64,000 nucleotides of DNA from Microbacterium commune (lineage in GTDB: Bacteria; Actinomycetota; Actinomycetes; Actinomycetales; Microbacteriaceae). The stretch lies in assembly GCF_014836945.1 (NCBI RefSeq), contig NZ_JACSPX010000003.1:408707-472706 (forward strand). Direction: 5' to 3'. Every line of letters begins with the position of its first letter. Position 1 is the stretch's first letter. A program made the position numbers and the translations under genes. The notes below the pieces were generated by a model. The model had not been told where the DNA came from. It did no database searches and was given only the letters and a program-made list of their open reading frames with translations. Positions 17,950-28,031 of this stretch are shown piece after piece.

Positions 17950-17997
17950 GGTGCTCTCTTCTGTAGCGCGCGAGCGCGGTCTGTCCGTGGGGGAGTC

Positions 17998-18564
17998 TCA
18001 GCCCTCGAGGTCGTCGACCCCGGGCATCCAGCTGTGCGAGCCGCGGTTCCAGCCGCGCTTGCGCGCGATCTTCTGCACCGTCTTCGCGTCCGAGTCGCCG
18101 AGGCGATCGACGTAGAGCACGCCGTCGAGGTGGTCGAACTCGTGCTGCATGATGCGCGCCCGCCAGCCGTCGACCTCGATGCGCACGTCGCGGCCCTCGA
18201 GATCCGTGCCCGTGACGAGCACGCGGTCCGAGCGGCGCAGCGCGAAGCGCTCACCGGGGAACGACAGGCAGCCCTCGGACTCCTCGTCGGGGTCGGGGGA
18301 GCCGGGCTCGAGAGGGGTCATCCACAGCACGGGGTTGATGATCTCCCCGCGCCAGGGGTTCTCGTCATCGTCGACGTAGGAGTAGACGTAGATGCGCAGG
18401 CCCACGCCCACCTGTGGCGCCGCCAGCCCGACGCCGGGAGCGGCGTCCATCGTCTCGTACATGTCGGCGACGAGCGTGCGGATCTCGTCGGTCACCTCGC
18501 CCACCTCGCTCGCGGGTGCGTGCAGAACAGGATCGCCCATGATGCGAATCGGAAGAACAGCCAC
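17998..18564 (-). CDS. def: Peptide deformylase
   Basis: A 188-aa Fe(II)-type metallohydrolase removing the formyl group from nascent N-terminal Met. All three motifs are present: GVGLAAPQVG near residue 43, EGCLSFPG near residue 96 (metal-ligand Cys) and QHEFDHLDG near residue 138 (HEXXH). The C-terminal extension after the HEFDH helix is common in actinobacterial Def. The start is the GTG at 18564, with TAGGGT exactly six bases upstream. It is divergent from the DMT transporter with 43 bp between starts. Confidence 0.96.
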   Translation of the reverse strand: MAVLPIRIMGDPVLHAPASEVGEVTDEIRTLVADMYETMDAAPGVGLAAPQVGVGLRIYVYSYVDDDENPWRGEIINPVLWMTPLEPGSPDPDEESEGCLSFPGERFALRRSDRVLVTGTDLEGRDVRIEVDGWRARIMQHEFDHLDGVLYVDRLGDSDAKTVQKIARKRGWNRGSHSWMPGVDDLEG

Positions 18565-18570
18565 GCCACA

Positions 18571-18576
18571 ACCCTA
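18571..18576 (-). promoter_or_regulatory. -10 element, leaderless promoter of def
   Basis: Minus-strand TAGGGT, six bases, then the def GTG. It faces the identical hexamer of the divergent DMT gene 19 bp away. Confidence 0.5.
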
Positions 18577-18595
18577 ACGGGCGGGAAGCGGCAGG

Positions 18596-18601
18596 TAGGG
18601 T
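18596..18601 (+). promoter_or_regulatory. -10 element, leaderless promoter of DMT transporter gene
   Basis: TAGGGT, six bases, then the GTG at 18608. Confidence 0.5.
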
Positions 18602-18607
18602 GAGACG

Positions 18608-19609
18608 GTGCAGCATGGGGCGGACTTCGCAGGGAACGTGAGCGATCAGCTTGTCGGGGTGTTCCAGAACCCCGCTCTGCTGTTCGGCATCCCGCTGGCT
18701 CTGGCCGGAGCGGTCTTCATGTCGCTCGGTGCGCAGTACCAGCATCGCGGCGTCGAGAAGGTGGAGCGGCTCAGCGGCACGCAGGGCGCGACCGGTCTCA
18801 GCGGCGCACAGCTGAAGGGGCTGCTCACACGCCCGTCGTGGATCATCGGGACCCTGATGCTGGCCCTGGCGATCGTGTGCCAGCTCAGCGCCATCGCCAT
18901 CGCCCCGCTGATCGTCGTGCAGCCGCTCGGTGCGATCGCGCTCGTGGTGACCACTCTTCTGAACGCGCGGATCTCCGGTCACACCCCGACCCGGCAGTCG
19001 CTAATCGCGATCGGCGCGTGTCTCGGCGGCATTTTCCTGTTCGTCGTGTTCGCCGCGCTCTACGCGACCGAACGACCGATCAGCAACGACGACCTCTTCA
19101 TGATCCTCACGATCCTGCTGGTCGTGATCATCGCCCTCGGCGCGTGCTGGCTGATCCTGCGTCGCCGCATGCGCGCCCTGTTCTACGTCACCGGCGCCGG
19201 CATCCTGTACGGCTTCGTCGCCACGCTCGCCAAGGCGGTCATCAGCCGCATCCAGGCCGGCGACTTCGAGTGGCTCACCGTGGTCTGCGTGATCGCCCTG
19301 ATCGCCGCCGCCGCCGTCGGCGCGTACTTCGTGCAGACCGCCTACAGCTCGGGGCCGCCCGACCTCGTCATCGCCGGCCTCACGGTGATCGATCCGATCG
19401 TGGCCGTGCTCATCGGCGCGCTCGTGCTCGGGGAGGCCGCGGCCGCTCCGCTGTGGGTCGTGATCCTGTTCGTCGTCGCCGGAGCGATCGCCATCTGGGG
19501 CGTGTTCAGCCTGGCGCGGTACCACCCGCAGGTGCTCAGCGACAGCCAGGAGCTCGGCTTCCGCCGGGGCAGCGACCCGGGCACGGGTTCAGCGTCCGCG
19601 CAGAACTGA
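18608..19609 (+). CDS. DMT superfamily (EamA/NIPA-like) transporter
   Basis: A 333-aa membrane protein with about nine hydrophobic helices, in two halves as usual for the drug/metabolite transporter fold. The N-terminal GAVFMSLGAQYQHRGVEKVE, the QLSAIAIAPLIVVQPLGAIAL segment and the late GLTVIDPIVAVLIGALVLGE resemble actinobacterial NIPA/DMT proteins. The substrate is unknown. The GTG start comes from TAGGGT-N6-GTG. It converges on pgl over a hairpin that includes both stop codons. Confidence 0.85.
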   Translation: MQHGADFAGNVSDQLVGVFQNPALLFGIPLALAGAVFMSLGAQYQHRGVEKVERLSGTQGATGLSGAQLKGLLTRPSWIIGTLMLALAIVCQLSAIAIAPLIVVQPLGAIALVVTTLLNARISGHTPTRQSLIAIGACLGGIFLFVVFAALYATERPISNDDLFMILTILLVVIIALGACWLILRRRMRALFYVTGAGILYGFVATLAKAVISRIQAGDFEWLTVVCVIALIAAAAVGAYFVQTAYSSGPPDLVIAGLTVIDPIVAVLIGALVLGEAAAAPLWVVILFVVAGAIAIWGVFSLARYHPQVLSDSQELGFRRGSDPGTGSASAQN

Positions 19610-19649
19610 CCCGCAGCAGGCACGGCCGGCCGGACCGGCCGGGCTCAGT
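19605..19649. terminator. Bidirectional hairpin between DMT gene and pgl
   Basis: The outer pairing is ACTGACCC with GGGcTCAGT, with one bulged base. The inner part is the self-complementary CCGGCCGGACCGGCCGG. The stem includes both stop codons of the convergent genes. Confidence 0.6.
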
Positions 19650-20433
19650 AGTCCCGGTCGATGAGCTCGGGCGAGACCTCCGCTGCGGCGGCCTCGTCGA
19701 CGAAGAACACCGTGCGGCGGCGCCCTTTCGCGCCCGCCGCCGGCACACTGGCGTAGCTTGCGCCGGCGAGGGCGAGACCGAGAGCGGATGCCTTGTCGGC
19801 ACCGGTCAGCACCAGCCAGACGCGCTTGGCCGAATTCAGCACCGGACGGGTCAGCGTGACGCGTTCCGGCGGCGGCTTGGGCGAGTTGCGCACCGGCAGC
19901 GCCGCGGCGTCTGTCACGGTCACCTCGGGGCGGTCGGGGAACAGCGAGGCGATGTGCCCGTCGGGTCCGACGCCGAGGAAGCAGACCGCGAACGACGGCC
20001 ACTCGTCGTGCACGCTGGCGAAGCGGGCGAGCTCGGCGGCGTACGCCTGGGCCGCCTCGTCGAGGGTGACGCCGTCGCTGGGGGCGGCGACCTCGTGCAC
20101 GTTCTCGGCCGGTACGGGGATGTGATCGAGCAGCGCACGCCGCGACTGCAGCGAATTGCGGTCGGGGTCGTCGCGCTCGACGAAGCGCTCGTCACCCCAC
20201 CAGAAGTGCACCAGCGACCAGTCGATGTCCGCCGAACGGGGGTCCTCTGCGGTCGCCGCGAGCACGGCCCCGCCCATCGACCCACCCGTGAGGCACACGT
20301 GCGCGATGCGGCCGTTGCGGGTGCGGGCCTGAAGGCGGGTGATGAAGCGGTCTGCCACGCGCGCCGCGAGATCGGCGGGAGTGGGCTCGACGACCACGGT
20401 CTTCGTCGTTCCCTGGACCTTCACGCCGATCAC
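19645..20433 (-). CDS. pgl: 6-phosphogluconolactonase
   Basis: A 262-aa cytosolic enzyme hydrolysing 6-phosphogluconolactone, the second step of the oxidative pentose phosphate pathway. TGGSMGGAVLAAT near residue 56, HFWWGDERFVERDDPDRNS near residue 75 and FLGVGPDGHIASLFPD near residue 153 are the lactonase motifs. The GTG at 20433 overlaps the opcA stop (GTGA), so it is translationally coupled. A GTG three codons later, with AGGGAG at better spacing, is an alternative. It is the last gene of the tkt-tal-pgi-zwf-opcA-pgl operon. Confidence 0.95.
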   Translation of the reverse strand: MIGVKVQGTTKTVVVEPTPADLAARVADRFITRLQARTRNGRIAHVCLTGGSMGGAVLAATAEDPRSADIDWSLVHFWWGDERFVERDDPDRNSLQSRRALLDHIPVPAENVHEVAAPSDGVTLDEAAQAYAAELARFASVHDEWPSFAVCFLGVGPDGHIASLFPDRPEVTVTDAAALPVRNSPKPPPERVTLTRPVLNSAKRVWLVLTGADKASALGLALAGASYASVPAAGAKGRRRTVFFVDEAAAAEVSPELIDRDY

Positions 20434-21365
20434 GCTCCCTGCTCGGGCGGGCCGAGGTGCGACCAGCCCTCGGTGATGACACGACCATAGAGCAGATCCG
20501 CGTCGAGGCGGCGCAGCTCCTCGGCGAGGCACTCGCGCAGCGTGCGCCGCGGCAGGTGCAGCTCGTGGTCGGGCTGGCCGGGCTGGGTCAGCACGGCGAC
20601 GCCGGTTGAGGGCCGCTCGAGCAGGATGTCGCCGCTGGCGCGGGTGAGGCGCACCGACTTGATGCCCTCCTCCCACTCGCTCGGATCCTCGTACGACCAC
20701 GTCACGGGCACATCGAGCGCCATCTGCAGCCATGCGGCCAGCAGCGCGGTCGACGGCGACGCCGCGGCGCCGCGCACCTCGGCGCCGACCACGTCCTCGA
20801 AGGGCGGCTGGTCGAGCACGGCTGCGAGCTGTTCGCGCCAGTGCGTGAGGCGGGTCCAGGCGAGGTCCGTGTCGCCGGGGGCGTGGGTGCGGCCCAGCAG
20901 GGTCAGGCGGTCGCGCACATCGGAGCTCGTGGCCGCGTCGGTGATGCGGCGCTGCGCGATCCGCCCGAGAGGGGAATCCGCGGCATCCAGCGGCGCTTCG
21001 TCCGGCCACCACGCGACAACGGGGGCATCCGGCAGCAGGAGTCCGGTGACCAGGCTCTCGGCGTTGCTCGCCGCGTCGCCGAAGGCTCGCAGCACCACCA
21101 CCTCGCTCGCTCCGGCATCGCCGCCGACGCGGATCTGCGCGTCCAGTCGGGCCTCGCCGTCGCCGAGGGTGAGGACGATCACGCGCATCGGGTGCTCGCG
21201 GGATGCGTCGTTGGCCGCCTCGATCGCCTCTTCGGCGACCCCGTTGCGGGCGGCGATGATCAGGGTCAGCACACGACCGAGGGCGACGGCGCCGCCCTCT
21301 TCGCGCACCTTGACGAGCTGCTTGGCGACCTGACTGATCGTCGTGTCGGGGATGTCGATGATCAC
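20430..21365 (-). CDS. opcA: Glucose-6-phosphate dehydrogenase assembly protein OpcA
   Basis: A 311-aa protein found beside zwf in actinobacteria and cyanobacteria. It is thought to promote assembly or redox activation of glucose-6-phosphate dehydrogenase. The N-terminal MIIDIPDTTISQVAKQLVKV and the central APVVAWWPDEAPLD (residues ~127-140) are family marks. There are no catalytic motifs. The GTG at 21365 overlaps the zwf stop by four bases and its own stop overlaps the pgl start, so zwf, opcA and pgl form one tightly coupled unit. Confidence 0.95.
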   Translation of the reverse strand: MIIDIPDTTISQVAKQLVKVREEGGAVALGRVLTLIIAARNGVAEEAIEAANDASREHPMRVIVLTLGDGEARLDAQIRVGGDAGASEVVVLRAFGDAASNAESLVTGLLLPDAPVVAWWPDEAPLDAADSPLGRIAQRRITDAATSSDVRDRLTLLGRTHAPGDTDLAWTRLTHWREQLAAVLDQPPFEDVVGAEVRGAAASPSTALLAAWLQMALDVPVTWSYEDPSEWEEGIKSVRLTRASGDILLERPSTGVAVLTQPGQPDHELHLPRRTLRECLAEELRRLDADLLYGRVITEGWSHLGPPEQGA

Positions 21366-22906
21366 GGGCGTCTCCAGACTCGTCCGTCGCGGGCAAGGAG
21401 GTCATCGGCCGAGGCAGGGCCCCAGGAGCCGGGGGCGTACTGTTCGGGCTGCTCGTCCAGAGATGCCCAGTACTGCTCGATCGGGTCGAGGATCTTCCAC
21501 GACAGCTCGACCTCCTCGTGCCGGGGGAAGAGCGGGGGATCGCCGAGGAGCACGTCGAGGATGAGGCGCTCGTACGCCTCGGGGCTCGCCTCGGTGAAGG
21601 CGTGGCCGTACCCGAAGTCCATGGTCACGTCGCGCACCTGGGTTCCGGCGCCGGGGACCTTCGAGCCGAAGCGGATCGTGACGCCCTCGTTCGGCTGCAC
21701 GCGGATGACCAGGGCGTTCTGGCCGATCTCCGACGCGCGGCCCATCAGATGGTGCGGCGCGCGCTTGAAGACGATCGCGATCTCGGTGACCCGGCGTCCC
21801 AGGCGCTTGCCGGTGCGGAGGTAGAACGGCACACCTGCCCAGCGGCGGTTGGCGATCTCGAGCTTGAGGGCCGCGTACGTCTCGGTGGTCGACTGGGGGT
21901 TCATCCCCTCCTCTTCGAGGAAGCCGTTCACCTTCTCGCCGCCCTGCCACCCGCCGGCGTACTGGCCGCGTGCGGCCGCCAGCGACAGATCCTCCGGGAG
22001 CTGGACCGCCTCGAGGACCTTCTCCTTCTCGGCGCGAAGATGCTCGGCCGACAGGCTGATCGGCTCCTCCATCGCCGTGAGGGCGAGAAGCTGCAGCAGG
22101 TGGTTCTGGATCACGTCGCGTGCCGCGCCGATGCCGTCGTAGTAGCCCGCGCGGCCGCCCACGCCGATGTCCTCGGCCATGGTGATCTGCACGTGATCGA
22201 TGTGGTTGCGATTCCAGATCGGCTCGTACAGCTCGTTCGCGAAGCGCAGCGCGAGGATGTTCTGCACCGTCTCCTTGCCGAGGTAGTGGTCGATGCGGAA
22301 GATCGAGTCGGCGGGGAAGGCGACCTCGAGCGCGCTGTTGAGGGCCCGAGCCGACTCCAGGTCGTCGCCGAACGGCTTCTCGATCACGACGCGGCGCCAG
22401 CAGGTGTCGTCGTCGCTGTCCTCGCCGACCAGGCCGGATTCCTTCAGCTGGCGCGCCACCGTCGGGAAGTCCTTCGGGGGGATCGACAGGTAGAAGGCGT
22501 GGTTGCCCATGGTGCCGCGCTCGACGTCGAGCGTCTCGACGGTCTCGCGCAGCCGTGCGAACGACTGCGGGTCGTCGAACGTGCCCTGCACGAACCGGAT
22601 GCCCTGCAGCAGCTGCTGCCAGGTCTCCTCACGGAACTCGGTGCGCGAGTGCTCCTTCACGGCGTCGTACACGACCTTCGCGAAGTCCTGGTCCTCCCAG
22701 TCGCGCCGGGCGAAGCCGACGAGGGCGAAACCGGGCGGCAGCAGGCCGCGGTTGGCGAGGTCGTACACGGCGGGCATGAGCTTCTTGCGCGACAGATCGC
22801 CGGTCACGCCGAAGATCACCAGGGCGCTCGGGCCGGCGATGCGATTCAGGCGGCGATCATCAGGGTCGCGGAGGGGGTTGTGTCCGCGGGAGACGGTGGC
22901 AGTCAT
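21362..22906 (-). CDS. zwf: Glucose-6-phosphate 1-dehydrogenase
   Basis: A 514-aa enzyme oxidising glucose-6-phosphate to 6-phosphogluconolactone with NADP(+), the entry to the oxidative pentose phosphate pathway. The N-terminal Rossmann motif is VIFGVTGDLSRKKLMPAVYD near residue 30, and the substrate motif with the catalytic-region His is RIDHYLGKETVQN near residue 200. The ATG at 22906 begins MTATVSRGHNPLRDP, with TTGGAG about 12 bases upstream; a longer frame upstream has no homology. It is 34 bp after pgi and coupled to opcA. Confidence 0.97.
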   Translation of the reverse strand: MTATVSRGHNPLRDPDDRRLNRIAGPSALVIFGVTGDLSRKKLMPAVYDLANRGLLPPGFALVGFARRDWEDQDFAKVVYDAVKEHSRTEFREETWQQLLQGIRFVQGTFDDPQSFARLRETVETLDVERGTMGNHAFYLSIPPKDFPTVARQLKESGLVGEDSDDDTCWRRVVIEKPFGDDLESARALNSALEVAFPADSIFRIDHYLGKETVQNILALRFANELYEPIWNRNHIDHVQITMAEDIGVGGRAGYYDGIGAARDVIQNHLLQLLALTAMEEPISLSAEHLRAEKEKVLEAVQLPEDLSLAAARGQYAGGWQGGEKVNGFLEEEGMNPQSTTETYAALKLEIANRRWAGVPFYLRTGKRLGRRVTEIAIVFKRAPHHLMGRASEIGQNALVIRVQPNEGVTIRFGSKVPGAGTQVRDVTMDFGYGHAFTEASPEAYERLILDVLLGDPPLFPRHEEVELSWKILDPIEQYWASLDEQPEQYAPGSWGPASADDLLARDGRVWRRP

Positions 22907-22940
22907 CGGTGGGGGATATCTCCAAGTCGTGAGGATGAGC

Positions 22941-24539
22941 TCACTGAGCGGCTTCGAAGAGCGCCAGCACGTCATCCACGGCGTCTGTGATGGTCAGGGT
23001 GACGACCGGGCGACCGAGACCGGAGAGCACGGCCGCGTCGCCCGCAGCCTGTGCCTCGATCAGCTGCCCGAACGTGAACGGGCGCCCGGGGATCTCCAGA
23101 TCCACGTCGGTGCGCTCGGTGATCTGCAGGAACACGCCCTGGGCCGGGCCGCCCTTGTGGTACTGGCCCGTCGAATGCAGGAAGCGGGGCCCCCAGCCGA
23201 ACGTGGTCGGACGTCCGGAGTCGGCGGCCACCATCTCGCGCAGCCCCGAGAGCTGGGGCATGTCGTTGCGGTCGACGTACGCGTGGATCGCCACGTATCC
23301 GTCGGTGCCGAGCCGCTCCCACAGGGCGTCGAGCACACCGGCGAGCGTACCCGAGCGCAGCAGCGCGGGGTCCGACGCCCGCACCTCGATGCCGCTCTCG
23401 ACGAATGCCGCCGTGGTCGCCTCCGGTCGCGCGTCGAGGAGACCGCGTGCGGCCGTCTTCGCGGCCTCGACATCGGGCTGGTCGAACGGATTGATGCCGA
23501 GCAGACGGCCGGCGATCGCCGTGGCGTACTCCCAGAGCAGGAACTGCGCGCCGAGCGTGCCGCTGACGAGGATCTCGCCGTGGTGGCGCAGGTGGAACTC
23601 GTCGGCGTCGTCGACGAGTCGCACGATCTGCAGATCGGCGGGCGCAGACTCCACCTCGGGGGAGACGGGCAGCAGCACGACGGGGAGGATGCCGGTGCCG
23701 GCCTTCCCGGTGGATTCGGCGATGAGCTGCTCGATCCAGTCGGGAAGCCCCTCGATGTGGGTGCCGTCGCTGATGAGCGCGAGCTTGTCGCGGCGGGGCT
23801 CCGTGCCCACGATGGCGGCGGCAAGTCGCAGCGCCGGGTTCTCGGTCGAGTCGACGGCGAACTGCAGCATCGATGCCTCCGCCTCGTCGAGCAGCTCGGC
23901 GATGTCGGCGCCGGCGAGACCGGCCGGCACCAGGCCGAATGCCGTGAGCGCGGAGTACCGGCCCCCGACGTTCGGGTCGGCGGTGAAGACGCGGTATCCG
24001 GCCTCCCGCGCCGATTCCTCCAGCGGGGATCCGGGATCGGTGACGACGACGATGCGCTCGGCCGGGTCGATGCCGAGGTCGCTGAAGGCGGCCTCGAAGG
24101 CGCGGCGCTGCGAGTCCGTCTCGATGGTGGACCCGGACTTCGACGACACGACGAGTGCCGTGCGGGCGAGGCCCTCGTCGATCCCGCGCAGCACCTGCGC
24201 GGGTGCCGTGCTGTCGAGGATGGTCAGCGGCACGCCCGCGGTGTTCGCGATGACCTCGGGGGCGAGCGACGACCCGCCCATGCCGGCCAGCACGATGCGG
24301 TCGATCCCGCGCGCGCGGAGATCGTCGCGCAGTGAGACGATCTCCGCGACGAGCGGACGCGAGTTCGAGACGGCGTCGACCCAGCCGAGGCGAACGGACG
24401 CCTCGGCTGAGGCATCCGGACCCCACAGGTCGTTGTCGGCTGCGGTGACACGTGAGGCGACGAGGTCGTCGACCAGCCCCGGCACGAGCTGCTCGACGGT
24501 GGCCTGAGCCGCCTGCGACACGTGCACCGAGACGGTCAT
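22941..24539 (-). CDS. pgi: Glucose-6-phosphate isomerase
   Basis: A 532-aa SIS-domain isomerase interconverting glucose-6-phosphate and fructose-6-phosphate. The first SIS domain contains [15 protein letters not shown] near residue 80 and [10 protein letters not shown] near residue 130. The second holds the [24 protein letters not shown] segment near residue 345. It is the actinobacterial form linked to tal and zwf, divergent from E. coli Pgi. The ATG overlaps the tal stop (ATGA), so translation is coupled. The reading frame runs far upstream through tal as an antisense-like artefact of high GC. Confidence 0.93.
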   Translation of the reverse strand: MTVSVHVSQAAQATVEQLVPGLVDDLVASRVTAADNDLWGPDASAEASVRLGWVDAVSNSRPLVAEIVSLRDDLRARGIDRIVLAGMGGSSLAPEVIANTAGVPLTILDSTAPAQVLRGIDEGLARTALVVSSKSGSTIETDSQRRAFEAAFSDLGIDPAERIVVVTDPGSPLEESAREAGYRVFTADPNVGGRYSALTAFGLVPAGLAGADIAELLDEAEASMLQFAVDSTENPALRLAAAIVGTEPRRDKLALISDGTHIEGLPDWIEQLIAESTGKAGTGILPVVLLPVSPEVESAPADLQIVRLVDDADEFHLRHHGEILVSGTLGAQFLLWEYATAIAGRLLGINPFDQPDVEAAKTAARGLLDARPEATTAAFVESGIEVRASDPALLRSGTLAGVLDALWERLGTDGYVAIHAYVDRNDMPQLSGLREMVAADSGRPTTFGWGPRFLHSTGQYHKGGPAQGVFLQITERTDVDLEIPGRPFTFGQLIEAQAAGDAAVLSGLGRPVVTLTITDAVDDVLALFEAAQ

Positions 24540-25648
24540 CGTGCGGCGTCCAGGACCCCTGCGACGCTCTCGAGCAGGCCGTGCCACGAGTCGATGAACT
24601 TGGCCACGCCCTCCTCCTCGAGCACGCGGGTGACGTCGTCGAAGTCGACGCCGACGGCCTTCAGGTTCGCCATCACCTCGTGCGACTCGGCGTAGGTCGA
24701 GGTGATCGTGTCGCCGGTGACCTCGCCGTGGTCGAAGGTCGCCTCGAGCGTCTTCTCGGGCATCGTGTTCACGACGCCGGGAGCGACGAGCTGGGTGACG
24801 TAGAGCGTGTCGGGCAGGTTCGGGTCCTTGACGCCGGTCGACGCCCACAGCGGCCGCTGCAGGTTGGCACCCAGGGCGATGAGATCCTGAGCGCGCTTCT
24901 CGGCGAACTTCTTCTCGAACAGCTCGTAGGCGAGGCGGGCGTTGGCGAGCCCCGCCTTGCTCTTCAGGGCCAGCGCCTCCTCGGTGCCGATCTCCTCCAG
25001 ACGCTTGTCGGTCTCGGTGTCGACGCGAGACACGAAGAACGAGGCGACCGAGTGGATGCTCGACAGGTCGAAGTCGGCGGAGTGCGCGCGCTCGAGGCCC
25101 GTCAGGTACGCGTCGATGACCTCTTCGTACCGCTCCAGGCTGAAGATCAGGGTGACGTTCACACTGATGCCGGTGGCGATCGCCTCGGTGATCGCGGGAA
25201 GACCGGCCTTGGTGGCGGGGATCTTCACCAGCAGGTTGGGGCGGTCGATCTTCTGCCACAGCTCCTTGGCCGACGCGACCGTGCCCTCGGTGTCGTGCGC
25301 GAGGTCGGGGGAGACCTCGATCGAGACGCGTCCGTCGACGTGGTTCGTCGCCTCCCACACCGGGCGGAAGACGTCCAGCGCGTCGGCCACATCCTGGGTG
25401 GTGGCGGCGAAGATCGCCTCTTCGGCGGATGCCCCCGCCGCGGCGAGCTCGCGGGTCTGCTCGTCGTAGGAGGTGTCGTTCTTGTCCATCAGCGCGGTGG
25501 CGAAGATGGTCGGGTTCGTGGTGACACCGACGACGTTGCGGCTGTCGATCAGCTGCGCGAGGTTGCCGGAGCTGATGCGCGTGCGCGACAGATCATCGAG
25601 CCAGATGCTGACGCCGGCCTGCGCGAGGTTCTCGGTGGGGGTGCTCAT
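24536..25648 (-). CDS. tal: Transaldolase
   Basis: A 370-aa TIM-barrel enzyme transferring a dihydroxyacetone unit from sedoheptulose-7-phosphate to glyceraldehyde-3-phosphate. [13 protein letters not shown] lies near residue 40. The Schiff-base Lys lies in [15 protein letters not shown] near residue 145, and [14 protein letters not shown] near residue 205 is the phosphate-binding region. The length is that of the long actinobacterial/cyanobacterial form. The ATG at 25648 follows AAGGAGAACGAGAGAC. Tkt lies 25 bp upstream and pgi overlaps downstream. Confidence 0.96.
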   Translation of the reverse strand: MSTPTENLAQAGVSIWLDDLSRTRISSGNLAQLIDSRNVVGVTTNPTIFATALMDKNDTSYDEQTRELAAAGASAEEAIFAATTQDVADALDVFRPVWEATNHVDGRVSIEVSPDLAHDTEGTVASAKELWQKIDRPNLLVKIPATKAGLPAITEAIATGISVNVTLIFSLERYEEVIDAYLTGLERAHSADFDLSSIHSVASFFVSRVDTETDKRLEEIGTEEALALKSKAGLANARLAYELFEKKFAEKRAQDLIALGANLQRPLWASTGVKDPNLPDTLYVTQLVAPGVVNTMPEKTLEATFDHGEVTGDTITSTYAESHEVMANLKAVGVDFDDVTRVLEEEGVAKFIDSWHGLLESVAGVLDAAR

Positions 25649-25673
25649 GTCTCTCGTTCTCCTTCTGCAGCGC

Positions 25674-27773
25674 TCAGCGCGCTGCGTCGGCGATGGTCTC
25701 GCGTGCGGCCGAGACGACCGCCTCGGCGGTGACGCCGAACTTCTCGAACAGGGTCTTGTAGTCGGCCGACGCGCCGAAGTGGTCGATGCCGATCGAGCGA
25801 CCGCGGTCGCCCACGATGCCGCGCCAGCTGGCGACGGAGCCCGCCTCCACCGAGACGCGCGCGGTGATCGACGCCGGCAGCACCGACTCGCGGTACGCCT
25901 CGTCCTGCTCGGCGAACCACTCCAGCGAGGGGGCGGAGACGACGCGCGCGCCAACGCCCTCCGCGGCGAGCGTCTCGCGCGCGGCGACCGCGAGCTGCAC
26001 CTCGGAGCCGGTGGCGATCAGGATCACGTCCGGCGTGCCGTTGGGCGCCTCGGCGAGCACGTAGGCGCCCTTGGCGGTGTGCGCCGCCGAGGCGAACGTG
26101 TCGCCCGAGGCCTCGCCGTCGCCGCGCTCGAAGACGGCGATGTTCTGCCGCGTCAGGGCGATGCCGGCCGGGCCGCCGTGACGGCGGAGCAGCTCGAGCC
26201 ACGCGGCGGCGGTCTCGTTGGCGTCGGCGGGGCGCACCACGGTGAAGTTCGGGATCAGTCGCAGCGACGCGAGCTGCTCGATCGGCTGGTGCGTAGGGCC
26301 GTCCTCGCCGAGGGCCACCGAGTCGTGGGTCCAGACGAAGATGCTCGGCACGTTCATCAGGGCGGCCAGACGCACGGCCGGGCGCATGTAGTCGCTGAAG
26401 ATGAGGAACGTGCCGCCGAACGCGCGGGTGGGCCCGTGCAGCACGATGCCGTTGATGATCGCGCCCATCGCGTGCTCGCGGATGCCGAAGTGCAGCACCC
26501 GTCCGTAGGGGGCGCCCTTCCACTCGTGCGTCGACCACTCCGTCGGGATGAACGACGGGGCGCCCTTGATGGTCGTCAGGTTCGACTCGGCCAGGTCGGC
26601 CGAACCACCCCACAGCTCGGGGAGCTGGGCGGCGAGAGCGTTGATGACCTGTCCGGATGCCGCTCGGGTCGAGACGTCCTTGCCGGCTTCGAAGACCGGC
26701 AGGGCGTCGGCGATGCCCTCGGGCAGCTCGTGCGCCTCGAGACGGTCGAGCAGCGCCTTGCGCTCGGGGTTCGCCTCGGCCCAGGCGTCGAACGACTTCT
26801 GCCACTCGGCACGCGCCTCGGCCGCCCGCTGCGCGAGTTCCCGGGTGTGCGCGATGACGTCGTCGGCGACGACGAAGTGCTGCTCCGGGTCGAACCCGAG
26901 CACCTTCTTCGTGGCGGCCAGCTCGTCGGCGCCCAGCGCGGAGCCGTGGATCTTGCCGGTGTTCTGCTTGCCGGGGGAGGGCCAGCCGATGATCGTCTTC
27001 AGGATGATCAGCGAGGGCTTGGACTGCTCGCCCTGCGCCGCGGCGATCGCGGCGTGCAGCTCGGCGACGTCCTCGACGTACTCGCCGGTCTTCTTCCAGT
27101 CGACGGTCTGCACGTGCCAGCCGTACGCCTCGTAGCGAGCGGCCACGTCCTCGGTGAAGGCGACATCGGTGTCGTCCTCGATCGAGATCTGGTTGGAGTC
27201 GTAGATCGCGATGAGGTTGCCCAGCTGCTGGTGGCCGGCGAGCGAGGACGCCTCGCTGGTCACGCCCTCCTGCAGGTCGCCGTCACCGGCGATCACGTAG
27301 ACGAAGTGGTCGAACGGGCTCGTGCCGGCAGCGGCATCCGGGTCGAACAGCCCGCGCTCGTACCGGGCGGCGTACGCGAAGCCGACAGCTGACGCGAGGC
27401 CCTGACCGAGGGGACCGGTGGTGATCTCGACGCCCTTGGTGTGCCCGTACTCAGGGTGCCCAGGGGTCTTCGAACCCCAGGTGCGCAGCGACTCGAGGTC
27501 TTCGAGCTCGAGTCCGAAGCCGCCGAGGTACAGCTGCACGTACTGCGTGAGCGAGGAGTGGCCGACCGACAGGATGAAGCGGTCACGGCCGAGCCAGTCG
27601 GTGTCGGTGGGGTCGTGACGCATCACGCGCTGGTAGAGGAGGTACGCCGCGGGAGCGAGGCTCATCGCCGTGCCGGGGTGGCCGTTGCCCACCTTCTCGA
27701 CAGCATCCGCCGCGAGCACCCGGGCGGTGTCCACCGCTCGTCGGTCGATCTCATCCCAGTGCAGTTCTGCCAC
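25674..27773 (-). CDS. tkt: Transketolase
   Basis: A 699-aa thiamine-diphosphate enzyme of the pentose phosphate pathway and the first gene of the operon. The N-terminal [19 protein letters not shown] carries the ThDP-contacting region, and the [14 protein letters not shown]hDP/Mg motif lies near residue 160. The pyrimidine domain has [15 protein letters not shown] near residue 460, and a C-terminal transketolase domain follows. I place the start at GTG 27773: AAAGGAG sits seven bases upstream and the product begins [12 protein letters not shown] like its homologues. The ATG two codons earlier is only one base from the Shine-Dalgarno. Confidence 0.96.
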   Translation of the reverse strand: MAELHWDEIDRRAVDTARVLAADAVEKVGNGHPGTAMSLAPAAYLLYQRVMRHDPTDTDWLGRDRFILSVGHSSLTQYVQLYLGGFGLELEDLESLRTWGSKTPGHPEYGHTKGVEITTGPLGQGLASAVGFAYAARYERGLFDPDAAAGTSPFDHFVYVIAGDGDLQEGVTSEASSLAGHQQLGNLIAIYDSNQISIEDDTDVAFTEDVAARYEAYGWHVQTVDWKKTGEYVEDVAELHAAIAAAQGEQSKPSLIILKTIIGWPSPGKQNTGKIHGSALGADELAATKKVLGFDPEQHFVVADDVIAHTRELAQRAAEARAEWQKSFDAWAEANPERKALLDRLEAHELPEGIADALPVFEAGKDVSTRAASGQVINALAAQLPELWGGSADLAESNLTTIKGAPSFIPTEWSTHEWKGAPYGRVLHFGIREHAMGAIINGIVLHGPTRAFGGTFLIFSDYMRPAVRLAALMNVPSIFVWTHDSVALGEDGPTHQPIEQLASLRLIPNFTVVRPADANETAAAWLELLRRHGGPAGIALTRQNIAVFERGDGEASGDTFASAAHTAKGAYVLAEAPNGTPDVILIATGSEVQLAVAARETLAAEGVGARVVSAPSLEWFAEQDEAYRESVLPASITARVSVEAGSVASWRGIVGDRGRSIGIDHFGASADYKTLFEKFGVTAEAVVSAARETIADAAR

Positions 27774-28010
27774 AGCCATACTCCTTTAGACGCTCGGGGA
27801 CGCTCCCGCATTCCTGCGCCTTCCGCGTCTTCACGGAGTGGATGTGCACAGCAGCGGGTGCGCGAGTGGGTTTCAGCATAGCGGTGCGCACACGACGGTT
27901 CGGCGTGTGTTGCACGCGACGGCACGGCCGCGGCAGACCCCCTTCGGCGCGGGTTCTGAGCGGCGTGCCGAGTCACCCGCCGAAGGCCGGGCTCGACACG
28001 CCTGGTGGCA

Positions 28011-28016
28011 TAGAAT
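28011..28016 (+). promoter_or_regulatory. -10 element of ctaB
   Basis: TAGAAT in the 258-bp tkt-ctaB divergent region. It predicts a start about nine bases before the ATG at 28032. CTCGACA upstream is a possible -35. The rest of the region shows no further gene. Confidence 0.45.
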
Positions 28017-28031
28017 GGGGGCACATCCGCC

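Noticed and set aside
19645..21405. A 586-codon frame suggesting a longer pgl
   Set aside because: The upstream half is an Arg/Pro-rich shadow of opcA. Lactonase homology starts only after the GTG at 20433.
22941..25358. An 805-codon minus-strand frame suggesting a pgi fusion
   Set aside because: The extra N-terminal 270 codons run out of frame through tal and lack homology. The pgi ATG at 24539 overlaps the tal stop in the usual coupled way.
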